From Nocardia aobensis NBRC 100429 (GTDB lineage Bacteria > Actinomycetota > Actinomycetes > Mycobacteriales > Mycobacteriaceae), in the NCBI RefSeq assembly GCF_000308375.1, contig NZ_BAFQ01000023.1:1-63884 (forward strand): a DNA stretch of 63,884 nt, written 5' to 3'. Below, piece by piece: positions 18,120 through 28,405 of the stretch. The position numbers and the translations under genes are program-made. Below the pieces are notes generated by a model, which was not told where the DNA came from, did not search any database, and saw only the letters and a list, made by a program, of their open reading frames with translations. The number at the start of each line of letters is the position of its first letter. Position 1 is the stretch's first letter.

Positions 18120-18802
18120 CCAGCTCTGCGCGAATCGGTGTCATCACCTTCCCCGGCACGCTCGACGACGTCGACGCGGCGCGCGCGGTCCGGCTGGCCG
18201 GCGCCGAAGCGGTGAGCCTGTGGCATGCCGACGCCGACCTCAAGGGTGTCGACGCGGTGGTGGTGCCGGGCGGATTCTCCTACGGCGACTATCTGCGCGC
18301 CGGTGCCATCGCCCGGTTCGCGCCCGTGATGGGCAAGGTCGTCGAGGCCGCCGGCAAAGGTATGCCGGTGCTGGGAATCTGCAACGGTTTCCAGGTGCTG
18401 TGCGAGGCCGGACTGCTGCCGGGCGCGCTGACCCGCAACGAGGGTCTGCACTTCGTCTGCCGGGATCAGTGGCTGCGGGTGGAGTCCACCGCGACCGCGT
18501 GGTCCTCGCGCTACGACGCGGGTGCGCAGATTCTGGTCCCGGTGAAGAACGCCGAGGGCCGCTACCAGGCCTCACAGGCCGTGCTCGACGAACTCGAGGG
18601 CGAGGGCCGGGTGGTCTTCCGCTATGTGGGCGGCAACCCCAACGGTTCGCAGCGCGATATCGCCGGTATCGCCTCGCCGAACGGTCGCGTCGTCGGTCTC
18701 ATGCCGCACCCGGAACACGCCACCGAGCCGCTGACCGGGCCGAGTGACGACGGACTGGGAATCTTCCTGTCGGTCCTCGACAGCCTCGTCACCACGGCCT
18801 GA
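18116..18802 (+). CDS. purQ: FGAM synthase glutaminase subunit PurQ
   Basis: 228 residues, class I glutamine amidotransferase that releases ammonia for PurL. The nucleophile is Cys89 in GICNGFQVL; His and Glu of the triad are in [26 protein letters not shown] is the usual PurQ oxyanion region. It overlaps purS by 4 nt. Its PurL partner is encoded 6.9 kb downstream, not adjacent. A convergent dehydrogenase gene ends 12 bp after it. Confidence 0.97.
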   Translation: MTSSARIGVITFPGTLDDVDAARAVRLAGAEAVSLWHADADLKGVDAVVVPGGFSYGDYLRAGAIARFAPVMGKVVEAAGKGMPVLGICNGFQVLCEAGLLPGALTRNEGLHFVCRDQWLRVESTATAWSSRYDAGAQILVPVKNAEGRYQASQAVLDELEGEGRVVFRYVGGNPNGSQRDIAGIASPNGRVVGLMPHPEHATEPLTGPSDDGLGIFLSVLDSLVTTA

Positions 18803-18814
18803 TCGGGCCGGCGC

Positions 18815-20059
18815 TCAGGGAATCACGACCGCGCCGGTGGCCGGTGCCGGGTCTTCCGCCCAGCGTCGGCCGGTCTCGCGCGGTGTGATGCCGTCGTCGG
18901 TCCAGGCGGACAGCAACCGCGCGACCTTGGTGTGCATGGTGGTGCGCAGGCGATCGAAGGACGTGTCCGGCACGTCGTCGACCTCACCGAGCAGCAGCCA
19001 CCACGCCCAGGCCACCGCACCGGCATTGGCGACGAAGTCCGGCAGTACCGGAACGCCGCGGGCGGCGAGCATGGCCTCCGCCTCCGGGGTGGTGGCGGCG
19101 TTGGCCGCCTCGACGACGACGCGGGCGCGCACGTCGAACGAGTTGTCCGGCGTGATCGCATACGAGATGGCCGCGGGGACCAGAATGTCGACCTCGGCGG
19201 ACAGCACCGCGGTGCGTGGCAGCTGCTCGACATCGGCCGGCAGCCGGGAGCGATCGATCTCGCCGTAGTCGTCGCGCAGCTCCAGGAGTGCCGGGATATC
19301 CAGTCCGCCCGCCCGGTGCAGGGCCCCGGCCGCATCGGCCACGGTGGTGACGCGCATACCCGCCTCGTGCAGGTAGTAGGCCGCGGCGCCGCCCATCGTG
19401 CCGACGCCCTGAATCGCGACCGTCGTCTCGGCCGGCATCCGGCCCCAGGAGACGGCCGTGGCGAGGCAGGCGTGCGCGACACCGTAGCCGCCGATCACAT
19501 CGCCCAGCAGGAAACCGCCCTCGACCGCCGCGTTCAGGCCGTCGCGGACCCGTTCCAGGGTGGCGGCCGGATCGGCGGCGCGGCGGATCGCGGCGTGATA
19601 GCTCTGGCCCAGGCCCAGTTTCTCGAAGATCTCGTCGATCAGATGCTGCGGGACGCCCAGGTCCTCCGCGGTCACCCAGTGCGCGTCGATCCACGGGCGC
19701 ATGGCCTCGCAGAATCGCTCCAGCACGCCGACGGCGCGCGGATCTTTCGGGTCGAAGTCGATACCGCCCTTCGCGCCGCCGATCGGCAGGTCGAAGGTCG
19801 CGGTCTTGGCGGCCATCCCGCGCGCCAGATCCTCCACCTCGCTCAACGTGCAGCCGGCGCGCATGCGGGTGCCGCCCGTGGCCAGTCCGCCGCGCAGGGT
19901 GTGGACGACGAGGTAGCCGACGGCACCGGTGGCCGCATCGGTCCACTGCAGTCGCATGTACGGCTCGGGGCGGCGGATCGCGGGGATGACCGGGGCGGTC
20001 GCGGGCACCGCCGGGGCGGCCGGTGCGGTGTCCTCTGCCGGGTTGTGGATCGTCGTCAC
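18815..20059 (-). CDS. Glu/Leu/Phe/Val dehydrogenase
   Basis: 414 residues. Oxidatively deaminates an amino acid to its 2-oxoacid with NAD(P). The substrate domain has GGTRMRAG and the catalytic lysine in PIGGAKGGIDFDP. The Rossmann domain has the dinucleotide motif IQGVGTMGGAAA. The last catalytic-domain motif is NAGAVAWAWW. The length is closer to leucine/phenylalanine types plus a C-terminal extension than to hexameric glutamate dehydrogenase; substrate not decidable. It starts at a GTG with AGGAGG 10 nt upstream. The divergent LysR gene 217 bp away is a likely regulator. Confidence 0.88.
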   Translation of the reverse strand: MTTIHNPAEDTAPAAPAVPATAPVIPAIRRPEPYMRLQWTDAATGAVGYLVVHTLRGGLATGGTRMRAGCTLSEVEDLARGMAAKTATFDLPIGGAKGGIDFDPKDPRAVGVLERFCEAMRPWIDAHWVTAEDLGVPQHLIDEIFEKLGLGQSYHAAIRRAADPAATLERVRDGLNAAVEGGFLLGDVIGGYGVAHACLATAVSWGRMPAETTVAIQGVGTMGGAAAYYLHEAGMRVTTVADAAGALHRAGGLDIPALLELRDDYGEIDRSRLPADVEQLPRTAVLSAEVDILVPAAISYAITPDNSFDVRARVVVEAANAATTPEAEAMLAARGVPVLPDFVANAGAVAWAWWLLLGEVDDVPDTSFDRLRTTMHTKVARLLSAWTDDGITPRETGRRWAEDPAPATGAVVIP

Positions 20060-20263
20060 GGCGAACTACCTCCTGCGCGTTCGGATGTCCGACCACCACC
20101 CGCGGGACACGTCGAGTCGCGCTGTCGGCGTCCGGACCTCGTCGTCCCGGCTGGTGATTCGCTGCCCCCAGACTGCGTCCTGCCCGGTCACACGTCTATT
20201 TACGGTTCGTTCACGGCATCGTTCAGTGCTCCTACACAGCGGTGGCCGAGCCCGGGAACCGCT

Positions 20264-20269
20264 TACGCT
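20264..20269 (+). promoter_or_regulatory. -10 box of the LysR gene
   Basis: TACGCT lies 7 nt before the ATG at 20277; no Shine-Dalgarno sequence. Confidence 0.45.
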
Positions 20270-20276
20270 CGATGCC

Positions 20277-21275
20277 ATGGATCTGTCGCTGCCCCGACTG
20301 CGCATGCTGCGCGAGCTCCATCGGCGCGGCACGATCACCGCGGCCGCGAGTGCGCTGCACTACACGGCGTCGGCGGTGTCGCAGCAACTCGCGCAGTTGG
20401 AGCGGGACGTGGGGCTGCGCCTGTTCGAGCGGCGCGGACGCCGGCTGCAGCTCACCGATCGTGGGGTGCTGCTCGCCGAGCACGCCGAGGAGATCCTCGC
20501 CTCGGTGGAGCGGGCGACACAGGCGCTCGAGGAGTCCGGGGAGTCGGTGTCGGCGACCCTCACCGCCGGAGTGTGGGCCTCGGTCGCCTCGGGGCTGCTG
20601 CCCGACGCGCTCACCGCGCTCGCCCGCGCCCACCCGGGCATTCTGGTGCGGACCAGGGAACTCGCGCCGGAGGCGACGGCCGCCGCGGTGCGCGACGGCA
20701 CTCTGGACCTGTCGTTCGTGCTCGACTATTCGAATTATCCGATGACCTGGGACCGCGGTCTGGAACGTGCCGTCATCGCGGTCGAGCGGCTCTACGCGGC
20801 GGTTCCGGCCGGAGCGGTGCCGGCGCGGACGGCGACGTTGGCGGATCTGGCCGAACATCCGTGGATCCTCGCGCCCGCTCGCTCCCATTTCGGTCATGCG
20901 GTACGGCTGGCCTTCCAATCCGGCGGGGTGGAACCGCGCATCGACCACGAGGTGGAGGAGCAGTCGACCGCGATGGCGTTGGTCGCGGCCGGATTGGGCG
21001 TCACGCTGGTCTCGGATCTGGGGCTGGCGTTGCGCCCGGCGGGCGTGGATATCGTCGGACTCGGCGAGGGGCTCACCAGGACCGTCTCGCTGGCCTACCG
21101 CACCAATACGGCACGCCGGGCGGCGCTGCTGTTCGTCGTCAACGCGGTCCGGGCCGCCGCCGTCGACAAGGGACTCGGTCCGGACCGGCCGTTGCTCGCC
21201 GCGCCGGGCCCGGAAACCGTTGCGCCACCGAATGATTCGGTCGAGATCACCCACAAGGCGCTCGGGCTCGAGTGA
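20277..21275 (+). CDS. LysR-family regulator
   Basis: 332 residues. The winged helix at residues 1-60 (LRMLRELHRRGTITAAASAL, then SQQLAQLERDVGLRLFER) is standard LysR. The effector domain follows from about 90, with substrate-binding-protein folds. It begins at the ATG 7 nt after a -10 box. It diverges from the amino-acid dehydrogenase gene, and LysR proteins usually control the divergent neighbour, so regulation of that gene by an amino or oxo acid is inferred. Confidence 0.9.
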   Translation: MDLSLPRLRMLRELHRRGTITAAASALHYTASAVSQQLAQLERDVGLRLFERRGRRLQLTDRGVLLAEHAEEILASVERATQALEESGESVSATLTAGVWASVASGLLPDALTALARAHPGILVRTRELAPEATAAAVRDGTLDLSFVLDYSNYPMTWDRGLERAVIAVERLYAAVPAGAVPARTATLADLAEHPWILAPARSHFGHAVRLAFQSGGVEPRIDHEVEEQSTAMALVAAGLGVTLVSDLGLALRPAGVDIVGLGEGLTRTVSLAYRTNTARRAALLFVVNAVRAAAVDKGLGPDRPLLAAPGPETVAPPNDSVEITHKALGLE

Positions 21276-21296
21276 GCCGGGCGCCGGTGCCCGGCG

Positions 21297-22364
21297 TCAG
21301 TAGAGAGTGTCCAGAATCCGCAGGTCCACGCCCTCCGCGCGGGCGATCAGGCTGGGCGGGCGGACCACGTGATTGTCGCGGTACATCCGGGCACCCGACG
21401 GCGTCTCCAGCACCACCCCGTCCTCGAGCGCGGCCCGCATCCGCGGCACCTCGAGGGAGCCGACCGCATGGGCCATCGCTCGCAGCGTGTGCAGCGCCTC
21501 GTAGGCGGTGTTGCCGAAGTAGGTGAGTTTCGGCGCGAAGCGGCCGTGCATGTGGTGGTAGCGCGCGAGCCGGTCGGGATCGGCGTTCACGTTCGGGAAC
21601 AGACTGGACGCGACATAGAGATCGGTGTTGGCGCCGGGACCGGCGGCGAGCAGGAGTTGTTCGTCGACGACCGGGCTGACCCGCAGTTGCGTCGCGGCGC
21701 GGCCCATCGCGGTGAACTGCTGATTGAACCGGACCGCGTCCATCCCGACCAGCAGCATCACGATGCCGTCGACCCGGTCCAGCAGCGGATCGGTGAGGAT
21801 CGATCCGAAGTCCCGGGTGCCCAGCGGCACGTAGCGCTCGTAGTGGACGGCCTCGCGGTACGCGGCACGGACGTCGCGACCGGTGGCCACCGGCCAGATG
21901 TAGTCGTTGCCGATGATCGCCCAGCGCCGGGTGCCGAATTCCCGCGACAGCCACCGCATGGCCGGCAGGATGTGGCCGCTGGGCGCCTCGCCGATCATCA
22001 CCACCTCGGCCGGTTCGTTCGGCAACTCCTCGTAGACGTTGGCGAACAGATAGGGGACCCGCCCGCCGGTGACCCGGGCAACCGCCTGGCGTACCGCCGA
22101 GATGTGCCAACCGGTGATCGCATCGACCATTCCGGTGGCCAGCAGCGCCGAGATCTCGTCGGCGACCTCGGCCGGACTGCGGCCGCCGTCGATGGTCGTC
22201 ACCCGCACCTGGCGGCCCAGAATTCCTGTGCCACTGTTGATTTCTTTTGCGGCCAAGGAAATCGCGGCTTCACAGGACGGCGCGACAATTCCGACGGGGC
22301 CCTGCAGCGGGACGATATTCAGTACCTCGACCACTTCGTCCGGGCTCTCGCCGAAGGAGAACAT
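21297..22364 (-). CDS. AmiC/UrtA-like ligand-binding protein without signal peptide
   Basis: 355 residues with a type I periplasmic-binding fold (Peripla_BP_5/6): VLNIVPLQGPVGIVAP as strand one, ISLAAKEINSGTGILG, then two lobes up to about 340. Relatives bind urea, short amides or branched-chain amino acids. No signal peptide or lipobox is present at either candidate start, and no ABC permease or ATPase is adjacent, so a cytosolic sensor role like that of AmiC is more likely than transport. The ATG at 22364 has GAAGAAGGG upstream; a GTG at 22484 would overlap the divergent MarR gene. Confidence 0.75.
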   Translation of the reverse strand: MFSFGESPDEVVEVLNIVPLQGPVGIVAPSCEAAISLAAKEINSGTGILGRQVRVTTIDGGRSPAEVADEISALLATGMVDAITGWHISAVRQAVARVTGGRVPYLFANVYEELPNEPAEVVMIGEAPSGHILPAMRWLSREFGTRRWAIIGNDYIWPVATGRDVRAAYREAVHYERYVPLGTRDFGSILTDPLLDRVDGIVMLLVGMDAVRFNQQFTAMGRAATQLRVSPVVDEQLLLAAGPGANTDLYVASSLFPNVNADPDRLARYHHMHGRFAPKLTYFGNTAYEALHTLRAMAHAVGSLEVPRMRAALEDGVVLETPSGARMYRDNHVVRPPSLIARAEGVDLRILDTLY

Positions 22365-22409
22365 TCGGTACCCTTCTTCGTATCCGAGCGAAATGATGGG
22401 GCGGAGAAT

Positions 22410-22844
22410 ATGTCGACCATTGTAAGTGGCGTCGCCACGCTGCACGGGGCGCTGCGCGCTGCGGAACGCGGTTGGCTCCGGCACCTCGACGCGGCACTGT
22501 GTGCCAGGCAGCTGACCGCCGACCAGTGGGCCATGCTGTCGAATCTGTCCGACCGCTCCGGCATCACCATGAGCGAGCTGGCGGTTCGCGCCCAGCTACC
22601 GCCCTCGTCGGCCACCCGCCACGCCGACGCTCTGGCCGAACGCGGCCTGATCTTTCGAATTGCGGCCGAGGATGATCGCCGCCGCATTCTCATCGGTTTG
22701 ACCCACCGCGGCAAGGATCTGGTGGATTCGGTGCGCGAGCAGGAGTCACTGGCCGAAGAGGAATTGCGGAAACGAATCGGCGCGCGAAATCACGCGGAAT
22801 TGCTCCGGCTACTCGAGTTGATGGTCGAGACGCAGTCGGAGTGA
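22410..22844 (+). CDS. MarR-family regulator
   Basis: 144 residues. Winged helix in the middle: LTADQWAMLSNLSD, SELAVRAQLPPSSATRHADAL, then the wing RIAAEDDRRRILIGLT. Terminal helices for dimerisation are present. A GCGGAGA ribosome site precedes the ATG. It is divergent from the AmiC-like gene with 45 bp between starts, so the two probably share one control region. Confidence 0.9.
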   Translation: MSTIVSGVATLHGALRAAERGWLRHLDAALCARQLTADQWAMLSNLSDRSGITMSELAVRAQLPPSSATRHADALAERGLIFRIAAEDDRRRILIGLTHRGKDLVDSVREQESLAEEELRKRIGARNHAELLRLLELMVETQSE

Positions 22845-22900
22845 TCCCGTTCGGGGTGCGACGGCCGACTCGGCAAAAATACGGCAATTCCGGCAGCCGT

Positions 22901-22906
22901 TAGGAT
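22901..22906 (+). promoter_or_regulatory. -10 box of leaderless apeB
   Basis: TAGGAT lies 7 nt before the ATG at 22914; no ribosome site. Confidence 0.55.
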
Positions 22907-22913
22907 CGCCGGT

Positions 22914-24242
22914 ATGCCGGTCTCCACCACCGCGACGGCCTCCGGGCTGTGCGCCTTCGTCGATGCCTCGCCGTCTCCGTTCCACGTATGCCGCACCGTG
23001 GCAGCCGAATTGGCGGGCCACGGATTCACCGAACTGCCCGAGCCCCGGCCGTGGCCCGAGGCGAACGGGGCAGTGGGCCGCTACTTCGTGATCCGCGGCG
23101 GATCGCTGGTGGCATGGGCCGCGAAGAACACCGATCCGGCCGGGGCGTTCCGGGTGGTCGGCGCGCATACCGACAGCCCGAATCTGCGCGTCAAACAGCA
23201 TCCCGATATGGCCGTCGCGGGCTGGCAGATGATCGGCCTGGAACCCTACGGCGGCGCCTGGCTCAATTCCTGGCTGGACCGCGATCTCGGCATCTCCGGC
23301 CGGCTCACCGTGCGCGAGGGCGACGGGCTGGGGCAGCGGCTGGTGCGCATCGACGATCCGCTGGTGCGGGTGCCGCAACTGGCCATCCACCTGTCCGAGG
23401 ACCGCCGCGGGGTGACGCTGGATCCGCAACGCCATGTCAACGGTATCTGGGGGCTGGGGGAGCGGCCGCGTTCGTTCATCGCCTACGTCGCCGAGCAGGC
23501 CGGCGTCCCCGCCGGCGACGTGCTCGGATGGGAACTGATGACCCATGACCTGGAACCGAGCCGGGTGGTCGGGCGCGATCAGGATCTGGTGAGCGCGCCG
23601 CGGCTGGACAATCAGGCCACCTGCTATGCCGGACTGCACGCGTTCCTGGCCGCCGCCGACCGGGACGGCGACGTCACCCCGGTGCTGGCGATGTTCGATC
23701 ACGAAGAGGTCGGCAGCCAATCCGACCGCGGCGCGCAATCGGATCTGCTACCCACGATCCTGGAGCGGATCGTGCTCGCCCGCGGCGGTGGTCGCGCGGA
23801 TTACCTTGCGGCACTGGCGGGTTCGATCTGCGCCTCCGGCGATATGGCCCATGCCACCCATCCCAACTATCCGGACCGGCACGAGCCCTCGCATCGCATC
23901 GAGGTCGGCGGTGGCCCGGTGCTGAAGGTGAACCAGAATCTGCGCTACGCCACCGACGCGGTCGGCGCCGGAGCCTTCGCCCTGGCCTGTGCGCAGGTCG
24001 GCGTCCCGTTGCAGCGGTACGTGCATCGCGCGGATCTGCCGTGCGGTTCGACCATCGGCCCGATGACCGCGGCGCGCACCGGCATGCCGACCGTCGACGT
24101 GGGTGCACCGCAGCTGGCGATGCATTCGGCCCGCGAACTGATGGGCGCCGCGGACGTGCACTCCTATTCGGCGGCGCTGGCGGCCTTCCTCACCCCGGCG
24201 GGCCGCGTCGCTCACGCCGAATCGGACACCGCGGGCCGGTAG
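22914..24242 (+). CDS. apeB: M18-family aspartyl aminopeptidase
   Basis: 442 residues. A dodecameric, zinc-dependent cytosolic aminopeptidase removing N-terminal acidic (or other) residues. Motifs: first zinc His in GAHTDSPNL, bridging Asp in RLDNQATC, catalytic Glu pair in FDHEEVGS, and the final His in [10 protein letters not shown]. Conserved [10 protein letters not shown] is typical of the family. Starts leaderless. The last 31 bp overlap the 3' end of the convergent GT87 gene. Confidence 0.95.
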   Translation: MPVSTTATASGLCAFVDASPSPFHVCRTVAAELAGHGFTELPEPRPWPEANGAVGRYFVIRGGSLVAWAAKNTDPAGAFRVVGAHTDSPNLRVKQHPDMAVAGWQMIGLEPYGGAWLNSWLDRDLGISGRLTVREGDGLGQRLVRIDDPLVRVPQLAIHLSEDRRGVTLDPQRHVNGIWGLGERPRSFIAYVAEQAGVPAGDVLGWELMTHDLEPSRVVGRDQDLVSAPRLDNQATCYAGLHAFLAAADRDGDVTPVLAMFDHEEVGSQSDRGAQSDLLPTILERIVLARGGGRADYLAALAGSICASGDMAHATHPNYPDRHEPSHRIEVGGGPVLKVNQNLRYATDAVGAGAFALACAQVGVPLQRYVHRADLPCGSTIGPMTAARTGMPTVDVGAPQLAMHSARELMGAADVHSYSAALAAFLTPAGRVAHAESDTAGR

Positions 24243-25508
24243 GCGATCGCCGCGATCACCAGGGCGGCGAAGGTCACCAGCACATAGCTGCTGCCGATGA
24301 TCTGCTGCCACCACGCCCAGCGCAGTTCGCGGTCGGCGTTGTGCGGCAGCACCCACTGCGGGCCGACCATGAACAGCACGGTGACAGCGGCGGTGACCGC
24401 GATCCACATCCGCCGCCGCCGTGCCGCGCGCCCCGGTGTGTCCGGGGCGTCCGCGGCCGGCATGCGGGCGATCAGGTCGCCCGCGACCAGGAGCGCCGGG
24501 GCGACCCACACCCAGTGGTGCGACCACGAGACCGGCGAGACCAGCAGGACCGCGGCCGAATTGACCAGCAGCGCGGATACCTGGTGGCCGGCGTCGAGCA
24601 GCCGCTTCATCCAGAGCGCGGCCAGCCCGATCGCGATGAGCGACAACCCGATCCAGATCCCCGTCGCGGCCGCGTCGGAGACGCCCAGGCGGAATGCGAA
24701 ACCCTTGAGCGACTGATTGCCGGCGTACTGCGGCGGCCCGATGCGACCGGTATCCATCAGCGTGTGGAACCAGTATTCGGTGGAATCGTGCGGGAACAGC
24801 AGGAATGCCAGCGCGATCGCGCCGATCGCCGAGGCGATGAGGGTCAGGCACGCCCGCCAGTCCCGGCGCAGCAGGAAGTACAGCAGATAGCCGGCCGGAA
24901 TCAGCTTCACCGACACCGTGATTCCGATCAGTATGCCGCGCGGCCAGAACGGTTTGCGCACCAACACGTCGAGCGCGACGGCCGCCATCAGGATCAGATT
25001 GATCTGGCCGAAGTTGTAGGTCTGGCGCACCGGTTCGGACAGGCCGAGTACGGCGAGCGCCCCGATCAGCAGAATCACCCGGGTGGAGCGGTCCATCCCC
25101 GGCCGCACCCGGACCAGCACCAGCCACAGCGTGACCGCCAGGCTCGCCATCGAGGTGAGCAGCACCAGCCATTCGGCGACGGCGAGCGGCATCAGCGCGA
25201 GCGGCGCGAAGAACAGCGCGGCCAGCGGCGGATAGGTGAACGGCAGCCCGATGCCCTCGACCTTGGGCATCGGCCCGTACAGGTCGCCGCCGTCGAGCCA
25301 CGTGTGCGCGCCGTTGCGGTAGACCTGGAGATCGATGTAGCCGGTCCAGATGTGGGTGGCCCAGGAGACGATCGCCGAGACGACGAACAGGGCGATCGCG
25401 ATCATGAGCAGCCGTCGCTGCCGAGTCGTCAGCCCCCCGGTGGACCGCGCGGACGACGTGGTCGCGGGCAGTTCGTCCGGATCCGCGACCCTGGATCGAT
25501 CGTTCACC
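24212..25508 (-). CDS. GT87 (DUF2029) membrane mannosyltransferase
   Basis: About 431 residues from a GTG start ([10 protein letters not shown]). Roughly ten membrane helices, beginning near residue 30 with [17 protein letters not shown]. The family aspartate is in the first outer loop ([10 protein letters not shown]), and the typical [17 protein letters not shown] follows. GT87 enzymes use polyprenyl-phosphate mannose to add alpha-1,2-mannose to PIMs, lipomannan or lipoarabinomannan on the outer face of the membrane. The acceptor here is unknown. An upstream start at 25585 is possible but gives a non-membrane, Pro-rich leader. Confidence 0.82.
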
Positions 25509-25563
25509 GGCTCAGCGTACCGGTGAACAGGTGCTGGCTGGTCGAGGTGGGTTTGGCACCCAC

Positions 25564-25569
25564 TAGACT
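25564..25569 (+). promoter_or_regulatory. Possible -10 box of purL
   Basis: TAGACT, the same hexamer as before purB, would give a transcript with a leader of about 90 nt. No clear Shine-Dalgarno sequence lies in front of the purL GTG. Confidence 0.45.
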
Positions 25570-25667
25570 GTCCTCGACTCCCCATCCGCGTGCATTCCGT
25601 CTCTCACTCCAGCGTCGGAGCTCGTAGCTGCACGTTTGCCCGGCCGAAAGGACCTAGGTAGCCCACC

Positions 25668-27962
25668 GTGACTGTCCACGTCGACACCGTCAGCGCCGCC
25701 GCAGCCACCCCGGATACCCCGCAGCCGTACAAGGAGCTGGGTCTCAAGAACGACGAATACGCGCGCATCCGCGACATTCTGGGCCGCCGCCCCACCGATG
25801 CCGAGCTGGCGATGTACTCGGTGATGTGGAGCGAACACTGCTCCTACAAATCCTCGAAGGTGCATCTGCGCTACTTCGGCCAGACCACCACCGACGAGAT
25901 GCGCGCCTCCATGCTGGCCGGTATCGGCGAGAACGCGGGCGTGGTGGACATCGGTGACGGCTGGGCGGTCACCTTCAAGGTGGAAAGCCACAACCATCCC
26001 TCCTATGTCGAGCCGTATCAGGGTGCGGCCACCGGCGTCGGCGGCATCGTGCGCGACATCATGGCGATGGGCGCGCGGCCGATCGCTGTGATGGACCAGC
26101 TGCGCTTCGGCGCTGCCGACCACCCCGACACCCGGCGCGTGGTCGACGGTGTGGTCCGCGGTGTCGGCGGCTACGGCAACTCCCTCGGCCTGCCCAATAT
26201 CGGCGGCGAGACCGTGTTCGACGCCTCCTATCAGGGCAATCCGCTGGTGAACGCGCTGTGCGCGGGTGTGATGCGGGTGGAGGATCTGCACCTGGCCTTC
26301 GCCTCCGGCACCGGCAACAAGATCGTGCTGTTCGGCGCGCGGACCGGTCTGGACGGCATCGGCGGTGTGTCGGTGCTGGCCTCGGACACCTTCTCGGGTG
26401 ACGAATCCGGTTCCGGCCGTAAGAAACTGCCCAGTGTGCAGGTGGGTGACCCGTTCGCCGAGAAGGTGCTCATCGAGTGCTGTCTCGAGCTGTACCACGC
26501 CGGACTGGTGGTCGGTATCCAGGATCTCGGCGGCGCCGGATTGTCCTGTGCGACATCGGAGTTGGCGGCGGCCGGCGACGGCGGTATGCGTATCGACCTG
26601 GACAAGGTGCCGCTGCGCGCGGCGAATATGACTCCCGCGGAGGTGCTTTCCAGCGAATCGCAGGAACGCATGTGCGCGGTGGTGACGCCGGACAACGTCG
26701 AGGCGTTCATGGCCGTGTGCCACAAGTGGGATGTGCTGGCCACCGTGATCGGCGAGGTCACCGACGGCGACCGCCTGGTGGTGAACTGGCACGGCGAAAC
26801 CGTGGTGGACGTGCCGCCGCGCACCGTCGCGCACGAGGGCCCCGTCTACGAGCGCCCCGTGCGGCGCCCCGAGGAGCAGGACGCACTGGTCGCCGACACC
26901 ACCGCCGGGCTGGCCCGGCCGAAGTCCGGCGACGACCTGCGGGCCACGCTGCTGAAGCTGATCTCCAGCCCGCAGCTGTGCAGCCGCAAGTGGATCGTCG
27001 AGCAGTACGACCGGTACGTGCGCGGCAACACGGTGCTCGCCGAACACGCCGACGCGGGTGTGATCCGCATCGACGAGGAGTCCGGCCGGGGCATCGCGCT
27101 GGCCACCGACGCCTCGGGTCGCTACACCAAACTCGACCCGTACACCGGCGCGCAGCTGGCGCTGGCCGAGGCCTACCGCAACGTCGCCAGCACCGGCGCC
27201 ACCCCGAAGGCCGTCACCAACTGCCTCAACTTCGGTTCCCCCGAGGATCCGGGCGTGATGTGGCAGTTCCAGCAGGCCGTGCGCGGCCTCGCGGACGGCT
27301 GTGTGGCCCTGGGCATTCCGGTCACCGGCGGCAACGTCAGCTTCTACAACCAGACCGGTCAGACCGCGATCCTGCCGACCCCAGTGGTCGGCGTGCTCGG
27401 CGTCATCGACGATGTGCACCGGCGCATTCCGACCGGATTCGGCACCGAACCGGGTGAGACGCTGATTCTGCTCGGCGAGACCCGCGACGAATTCGACGGA
27501 TCGATCTGGTCGCAGGTCGAGCACGAGCACCTGGGCGGTGTGCCGCCGCGGGTGGACTTCGCCCGCGAACAGTTGCTCGCCGAGGTGCTGACCGCCGGTT
27601 CTCGCGACGGAATGATCAGCGCCGCGCACGATCTCAGCGAGGGGGGACTGGCCCAGGCGGTGGTCGAAGGGGCGCTGGCCGGTGAAACCGGCGTCCGCAT
27701 CCTGCTTCCCGAGGGCGACGACCCGTTCGTCACGCTGTTCTCGGAATCGGCCGGACGCGTCCTCGTCGCGGTGCCGCGGTCGGAGGAGACGCGTTTCACC
27801 AAGATGTGCACCGCCCGCGAACTGCCGTGGGTGCGCATCGGCGTCGTGGATCAGGGCTCGGACTCGGTCGAGGTGCAGGGCCAGTTCTCGATCACGATGG
27901 ACGAACTGCGCACCGCCCACGAGGGCACGCTGCCCGCGCTGTTCGGCGCCACCGCGAAGTGA
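25668..27962 (+). CDS. purL: FGAM synthase subunit PurL (small form)
   Basis: 764 residues, the short form that needs PurS and PurQ. Converts FGAR to FGAM with ATP and ammonia. Two PurM-like halves are visible: [12 protein letters not shown] and [20 protein letters not shown] with GARPIAV in the first, [11 protein letters not shown] and [11 protein letters not shown] in the second. The nucleotide-site glycine loop is intact. Start is GTG. It is not adjacent to purSQ but on the same strand. A palindromic terminator follows the stop. Confidence 0.97.
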   Translation: MTVHVDTVSAAAATPDTPQPYKELGLKNDEYARIRDILGRRPTDAELAMYSVMWSEHCSYKSSKVHLRYFGQTTTDEMRASMLAGIGENAGVVDIGDGWAVTFKVESHNHPSYVEPYQGAATGVGGIVRDIMAMGARPIAVMDQLRFGAADHPDTRRVVDGVVRGVGGYGNSLGLPNIGGETVFDASYQGNPLVNALCAGVMRVEDLHLAFASGTGNKIVLFGARTGLDGIGGVSVLASDTFSGDESGSGRKKLPSVQVGDPFAEKVLIECCLELYHAGLVVGIQDLGGAGLSCATSELAAAGDGGMRIDLDKVPLRAANMTPAEVLSSESQERMCAVVTPDNVEAFMAVCHKWDVLATVIGEVTDGDRLVVNWHGETVVDVPPRTVAHEGPVYERPVRRPEEQDALVADTTAGLARPKSGDDLRATLLKLISSPQLCSRKWIVEQYDRYVRGNTVLAEHADAGVIRIDEESGRGIALATDASGRYTKLDPYTGAQLALAEAYRNVASTGATPKAVTNCLNFGSPEDPGVMWQFQQAVRGLADGCVALGIPVTGGNVSFYNQTGQTAILPTPVVGVLGVIDDVHRRIPTGFGTEPGETLILLGETRDEFDGSIWSQVEHEHLGGVPPRVDFAREQLLAEVLTAGSRDGMISAAHDLSEGGLAQAVVEGALAGETGVRILLPEGDDPFVTLFSESAGRVLVAVPRSEETRFTKMCTARELPWVRIGVVDQGSDSVEVQGQFSITMDELRTAHEGTLPALFGATAK

Positions 27963-27968
27963 CCCGAT

Positions 27969-27992
27969 GCGGACCGCGGCGCCGCGGTCCGC
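27969..27992 (+). terminator. 24-bp GC-rich palindrome after purL
   Basis: A perfect 12-bp inverted repeat (GCGGACCGCGGC and its complement) with no spacer, so a folded form would open a few central bases. It lies 7 nt after the purL stop. No U-tract. Confidence 0.5.
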
Positions 27993-28021
27993 TCACATCC
28001 GGAACGGATCGTGCTCGGCCA

Positions 28022-28396
28022 TCAGCTTTTCCACGCGGCGATGCGCTGATGCACGCGTGCGGATTCGAACCGGTCGCGGATCACCTTGGCGAGGGTGAAG
28101 GCGCTCGAGACCATGAACAGCGTTGTCATCAGCAGGAACCCACGCTGCCAGATGTCCGGCGGCAGATAGACGATGCCGGCGGTGGCGGCGACGAAACTGA
28201 CACCGAAGGCGATCGCGGCCTGGGCCTGGAATGCGGGGCTGCTCTTCTGCTGGGAGAAGTGCTCATACCCTCGAGTCTGCGGTCCGGGGCCGCGGGGATC
28301 GTGCGTAGAACTACTCGAGTACCCCGGGTAATTCCCGTCGTAGCAGTTGTTTGCCTCACGTGGCGAGTTCCCCGATTTCCGCACGCCGACCGCCAT
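28022..28396 (-). CDS. YiaA/YiaB-type two-helix membrane protein
   Basis: 124 residues. The C-terminal 75 form a YiaAB domain: two hydrophobic helices (AIAFGVSFVAATAGIVYLP and FLLMTTLFMVSSAFTLAKVI) joined by a short polar turn, then a basic tail. The N-terminal 45 residues are Gly, Ser and Pro rich. The only plausible starts lie at 28384-28396, just 9 bp from the divergent GTG at 28406, so at least one of the two genes must be leaderless or the promoters overlap. Function unknown; inner-membrane location expected. Confidence 0.75.
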   Translation of the reverse strand: MAVGVRKSGNSPREANNCYDGNYPGYSSSSTHDPRGPGPQTRGYEHFSQQKSSPAFQAQAAIAFGVSFVAATAGIVYLPPDIWQRGFLLMTTLFMVSSAFTLAKVIRDRFESARVHQRIAAWKS

Positions 28397-28405
28397 ACTT
28401 GACGG

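Noticed and set aside
20204..20226. GTTCAC/GTTCAG pair before the LysR gene as a PHO box
   Set aside because: The two units are 12 bp apart, not 11, and the second is degenerate.
25590..25661. 23-codon frame in the purL leader
   Set aside because: No ribosome site, no codon bias or repeated amino acid that would suggest attenuation.
25563..27920. 785-codon open frame on the minus strand across purL
   Set aside because: It mirrors purL codon by codon; its protein is His/Gly/Arg-rich without any domain, as expected for an antisense shadow in GC-rich DNA.
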